Assembly: GCA_900766495.1 (NCBI GenBank)
Contig: CAAFVM010000042.1
Coordinates: forward strand, 1 to 13,863
DNA from: Clostridia bacterium
GTDB lineage: Bacteria > Bacillota > Clostridia > Christensenellales > Borkfalkiaceae
Direction of reading: 5' to 3'
Length of the DNA: 13,863 bases
Shown here: positions 12,476 through 13,863 of the stretch, piece by piece
Layout of the letters: each line of letters begins with the position of its first letter
Numbering within the stretch: the stretch's first letter is position 1
The notes under the pieces: model-generated
What the model was told of the DNA's origin: nothing
Seen by the model: the letters and a program-made list of their open reading frames with translations, nothing else
Databases searched by the model: none
Translations under genes and position numbers: made by a program

Positions 12476-13057
12476 ATGAAAGTCAAAAACCTTAACAAAT
12501 CGTCGGAAAAAACCAAACGGCTCATAAAAGCCACCTTTGCCGAAATGCTTTCGGAGAAAAAGGAACTTTGCCGCATTTCGGTAAGCGAGCTTGCCGCGCG
12601 CGCAGGCATTAACCGCAGCACCTTTTACTCGCATTACGACGACGTTTACGCCGTTGCCGAAGACTACGAAAACGAACTTATAGCTCAACTTTCCAACAAA
12701 ACCGCAGAGTTAGGCGACTTGCGGCAGGCGGAACAATTCGTAGATTCGTTCTTCGGTTTTATAAAGGTAAACGACGAAAATTACAAGCTTATTTGCAAGT
12801 CGGACGATTCGCTGTACGCCGCTAATAAGCTTGCCGAATCAGCCGAAAAACGCGTGCTTTCTTACGCGTTTGAAAAACTTGTTATTTCCGACCCCAAAAC
12901 TTTCGAAATAGAAACCGACATATTCATTCAGGGACTTACCTGGGAATATATAAAATATTGCCGCGGGCTTACGAAAATTTCGCTTGACGATATTTACGAA
13001 GTGGCAAGAAAATGGTGCGCCGAGTTCATATCTAATTACAAGGAAAAACAATTATGA
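12476..13057 (+). CDS. TetR family transcriptional regulator (second)
   Basis: A 193-residue regulator. The N-terminal helix TKRLIKATFAEMLSEK leads to the helix-turn-helix ISVSELAARAGINRSTFYSHY (about 34-54) and the DDVYAVAEDYENEL helix. The C-terminal half, with a FVDSFFGFIKVN segment and a late FIQGLTWEYIKYCRG helix, fits the TetR_C_7-type group common in Firmicutes. ACGGAG lies about 10 bases before the ATG. The upstream region contains an imperfect inverted repeat, AAAATTCGA (12427-12435) with TCGATTTT (12443-12450), a possible self-operator. Its stop overlaps the next gene's start (ATGA), so the regulator and the membrane protein behind it are translationally coupled. Ligand and targets unknown. 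Confidence 0.9.
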   Translation: MKVKNLNKSSEKTKRLIKATFAEMLSEKKELCRISVSELAARAGINRSTFYSHYDDVYAVAEDYENELIAQLSNKTAELGDLRQAEQFVDSFFGFIKVNDENYKLICKSDDSLYAANKLAESAEKRVLSYAFEKLVISDPKTFEIETDIFIQGLTWEYIKYCRGLTKISLDDIYEVARKWCAEFISNYKEKQL

Positions 13058-13635
13058 ACAAAAAACGCATTGATTCTTCTTTAACCGATCAAAACGATTT
13101 AACCGAAAGCAGAATTCCTTCCGCGAACATTAACCTTAACGTGCGCGACGATTCGCAAATTCTTTCGCCCTATTCCGAACCGGGCAAACCGGTGATTTCG
13201 GGCGAACTTGCCGATTACCTTGAAAACGTGGCGAGCGGATATTTGCCCGCTCAACCGCTTTCTATAAATTTTTACAGCGACTGCATAGACGACGGCGAAA
13301 AGCCTGTTTACGATAAAGCTTTGCGCAACTATTTTTCGTTTAAAGCCGCCGAAGCACGCCGCGATATGGCGCAAAAAACTTTTATGGCTTTGATTTTTAC
13401 GCTTATAGGCGTGATAGGGCTTACCGTTATGTTTATTTTTTCGGCGCACGGGCTGGGCGAAGTTCTTACCGAATGTTTGGATATTTTTGCATGGGTGTTC
13501 TTGTGGGAAGCCGTAGACCAGTTTTTTATAGAGCGCAAAGGCGTAGGGCGGAAATGCCGGCGGTTTGAAAATTTCGTTAACGCAGATATTTCGTTTCACG
13601 AACTTAACGCAGCCTCAGATAAACAAAACGATTAA
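13054..13635 (+). CDS. Two-transmembrane protein of unknown function coupled to TetR
   Basis: A 193-residue protein I do not recognise. Residues 1-60 are polar and probably unstructured, then LSINFYSDCIDDGEKPVYDKALRNYF (69-94) is a soluble segment that looks conserved in character. A first membrane helix follows at about 109-130 (TFMALIFTLIGVIGLTVMFI) and a second at about 137-158, rich in aromatic residues and containing CLDIFAWVFLWEAVDQFF. A basic/acidic cytosolic tail follows. There is no signal peptide, so both termini are probably cytosolic. The ATG overlaps the TetR stop codon. A TetR-plus-membrane-protein pair often senses or responds to a membrane-active compound, but there is no direct evidence here. 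The gene runs close to the window end with no clear terminator until 13816. Confidence 0.75.
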   Translation: MNKKRIDSSLTDQNDLTESRIPSANINLNVRDDSQILSPYSEPGKPVISGELADYLENVASGYLPAQPLSINFYSDCIDDGEKPVYDKALRNYFSFKAAEARRDMAQKTFMALIFTLIGVIGLTVMFIFSAHGLGEVLTECLDIFAWVFLWEAVDQFFIERKGVGRKCRRFENFVNADISFHELNAASDKQND

Positions 13636-13699
13636 ACCATAGGCATTCCATTCTTCATCACTAATAATTTTTACGGGAATAAATTGTTTTATCCAGCGT

Positions 13700-13833
13700 T
13701 AAACTCCCATCAACGTACGGTCAAGTACGTTTTCGGTCGTTTGCCTTGGCTAAAACCTAATTTCTTCTTCGTAAAACGACCCGTTGGCAACCTCGGTTCT
13801 GCCATCTTTAGGGGCGGGCTTTCAGCCCTTTTT
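13700..13833. other. Run of four hairpins, possible structured RNA or mobile-element end
   Basis: Successive perfect or near-perfect stems: AACGTAC/GTACGTT (13712-13718 with 13725-13731), GGTCGTTT/AAACGACC (13735-13742 with 13774-13781), GGCA-ACC/GGT-TGCC (13786-13792 with 13795-13803), and GGGCT/AGCCC (13816-13820 with 13824-13828), the last followed by five T residues. As a plus-strand transcript this would be a compact RNA with a terminator. On the minus strand the same hairpins could be the 3' end of an IS200/IS605-type element (tnpB-guide RNA region) whose gene would lie beyond the window. No protein-coding gene is convincing here. Confidence 0.3.
13816..13833 (+). terminator. Intrinsic terminator near the window end
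   Basis: GGGCT (13816-13820), loop TTC, AGCCC (13824-13828), then TTTTT. It could end the TetR-membrane protein operon about 180 bases after its last stop codon, or be part of the hairpin cluster. Confidence 0.55.
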
Positions 13834-13863
13834 CTAAAACGTTCGCTTGTCGTATTTCTATAC

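Noticed and set aside
13615..13702. Short minus-strand reading with RWIKQFIPVKIISDEEWNAYG
   Set aside because: It looks protein-like, but it is only 28 codons, follows an in-frame stop, overlaps the end of the gene at 13635, and has no start. Probably chance, although a decayed gene end cannot be excluded.

Overview
The window looks like chromosomal DNA from an uncultured, moderately AT-rich member of the Clostridia or a related Firmicutes group. This is inferred from AGGAGG-type ribosome binding sites, sigma-A promoters close to TTGACA-17-TATAAT, a clostridial-style Feo locus, and intergenic islands packed with short palindromic repeats. Nothing in the sequence fixes a genus. There are no rRNA or tRNA genes, no CRISPR array and no intact transposase.

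Layout. 1-440 is non-coding, with a 183-bp tandem repeat and a bidirectional terminator. 488-1096 (-) is a TetR regulator whose promoter is divergent from a strong plus-strand promoter, with a perfect inverted repeat between them. 1330-1660 is a long, repeat-rich and structured leader. 1690-4773 is a ferrous-iron uptake operon: two FeoA proteins, FeoB, and a 58-residue Cys-rich FeoB-associated membrane protein. 4968-8001 is an ABC exporter pair (MacB/LolD-type ATPase plus a 776-residue FtsX-family permease). 8112-8369 is a small heavy-metal-associated (HMA) protein. 8370-9060 is a second repeat island ending in a terminator.

9078-11699 is a probable membrane-lipid module. A MarR regulator sits behind a consensus promoter overlapped by a 19-bp perfect palindrome, followed by a PlsY-type glycerol-3-phosphate acyltransferase and a diacylglycerol glycosyltransferase-like protein with a TTG start. 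A bidirectional terminator separates this from a convergent TerB-like gene (11830-12285, -). A second TetR regulator (12476-13057) overlaps a two-transmembrane protein of unknown function (13054-13635). The last ~180 bases carry several consecutive hairpins and may be the end of a mobile element or a structured RNA.

How it fits together. The first half handles metals (Fe2+ import, an HMA protein) and includes an ABC export system whose substrate cannot be read from sequence. The second half links phosphatidic acid synthesis (PlsY) to glycolipid synthesis under a likely autoregulated MarR. The most notable structural point is that the repeat islands on either side of the feo-ABC-HMA block carry the same repeat families in mirror-image order and opposite orientation, including exact inverted matches of 20, 21 and 39 nt. 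The 6.7-kb block therefore looks like a potentially invertible or transferred segment.
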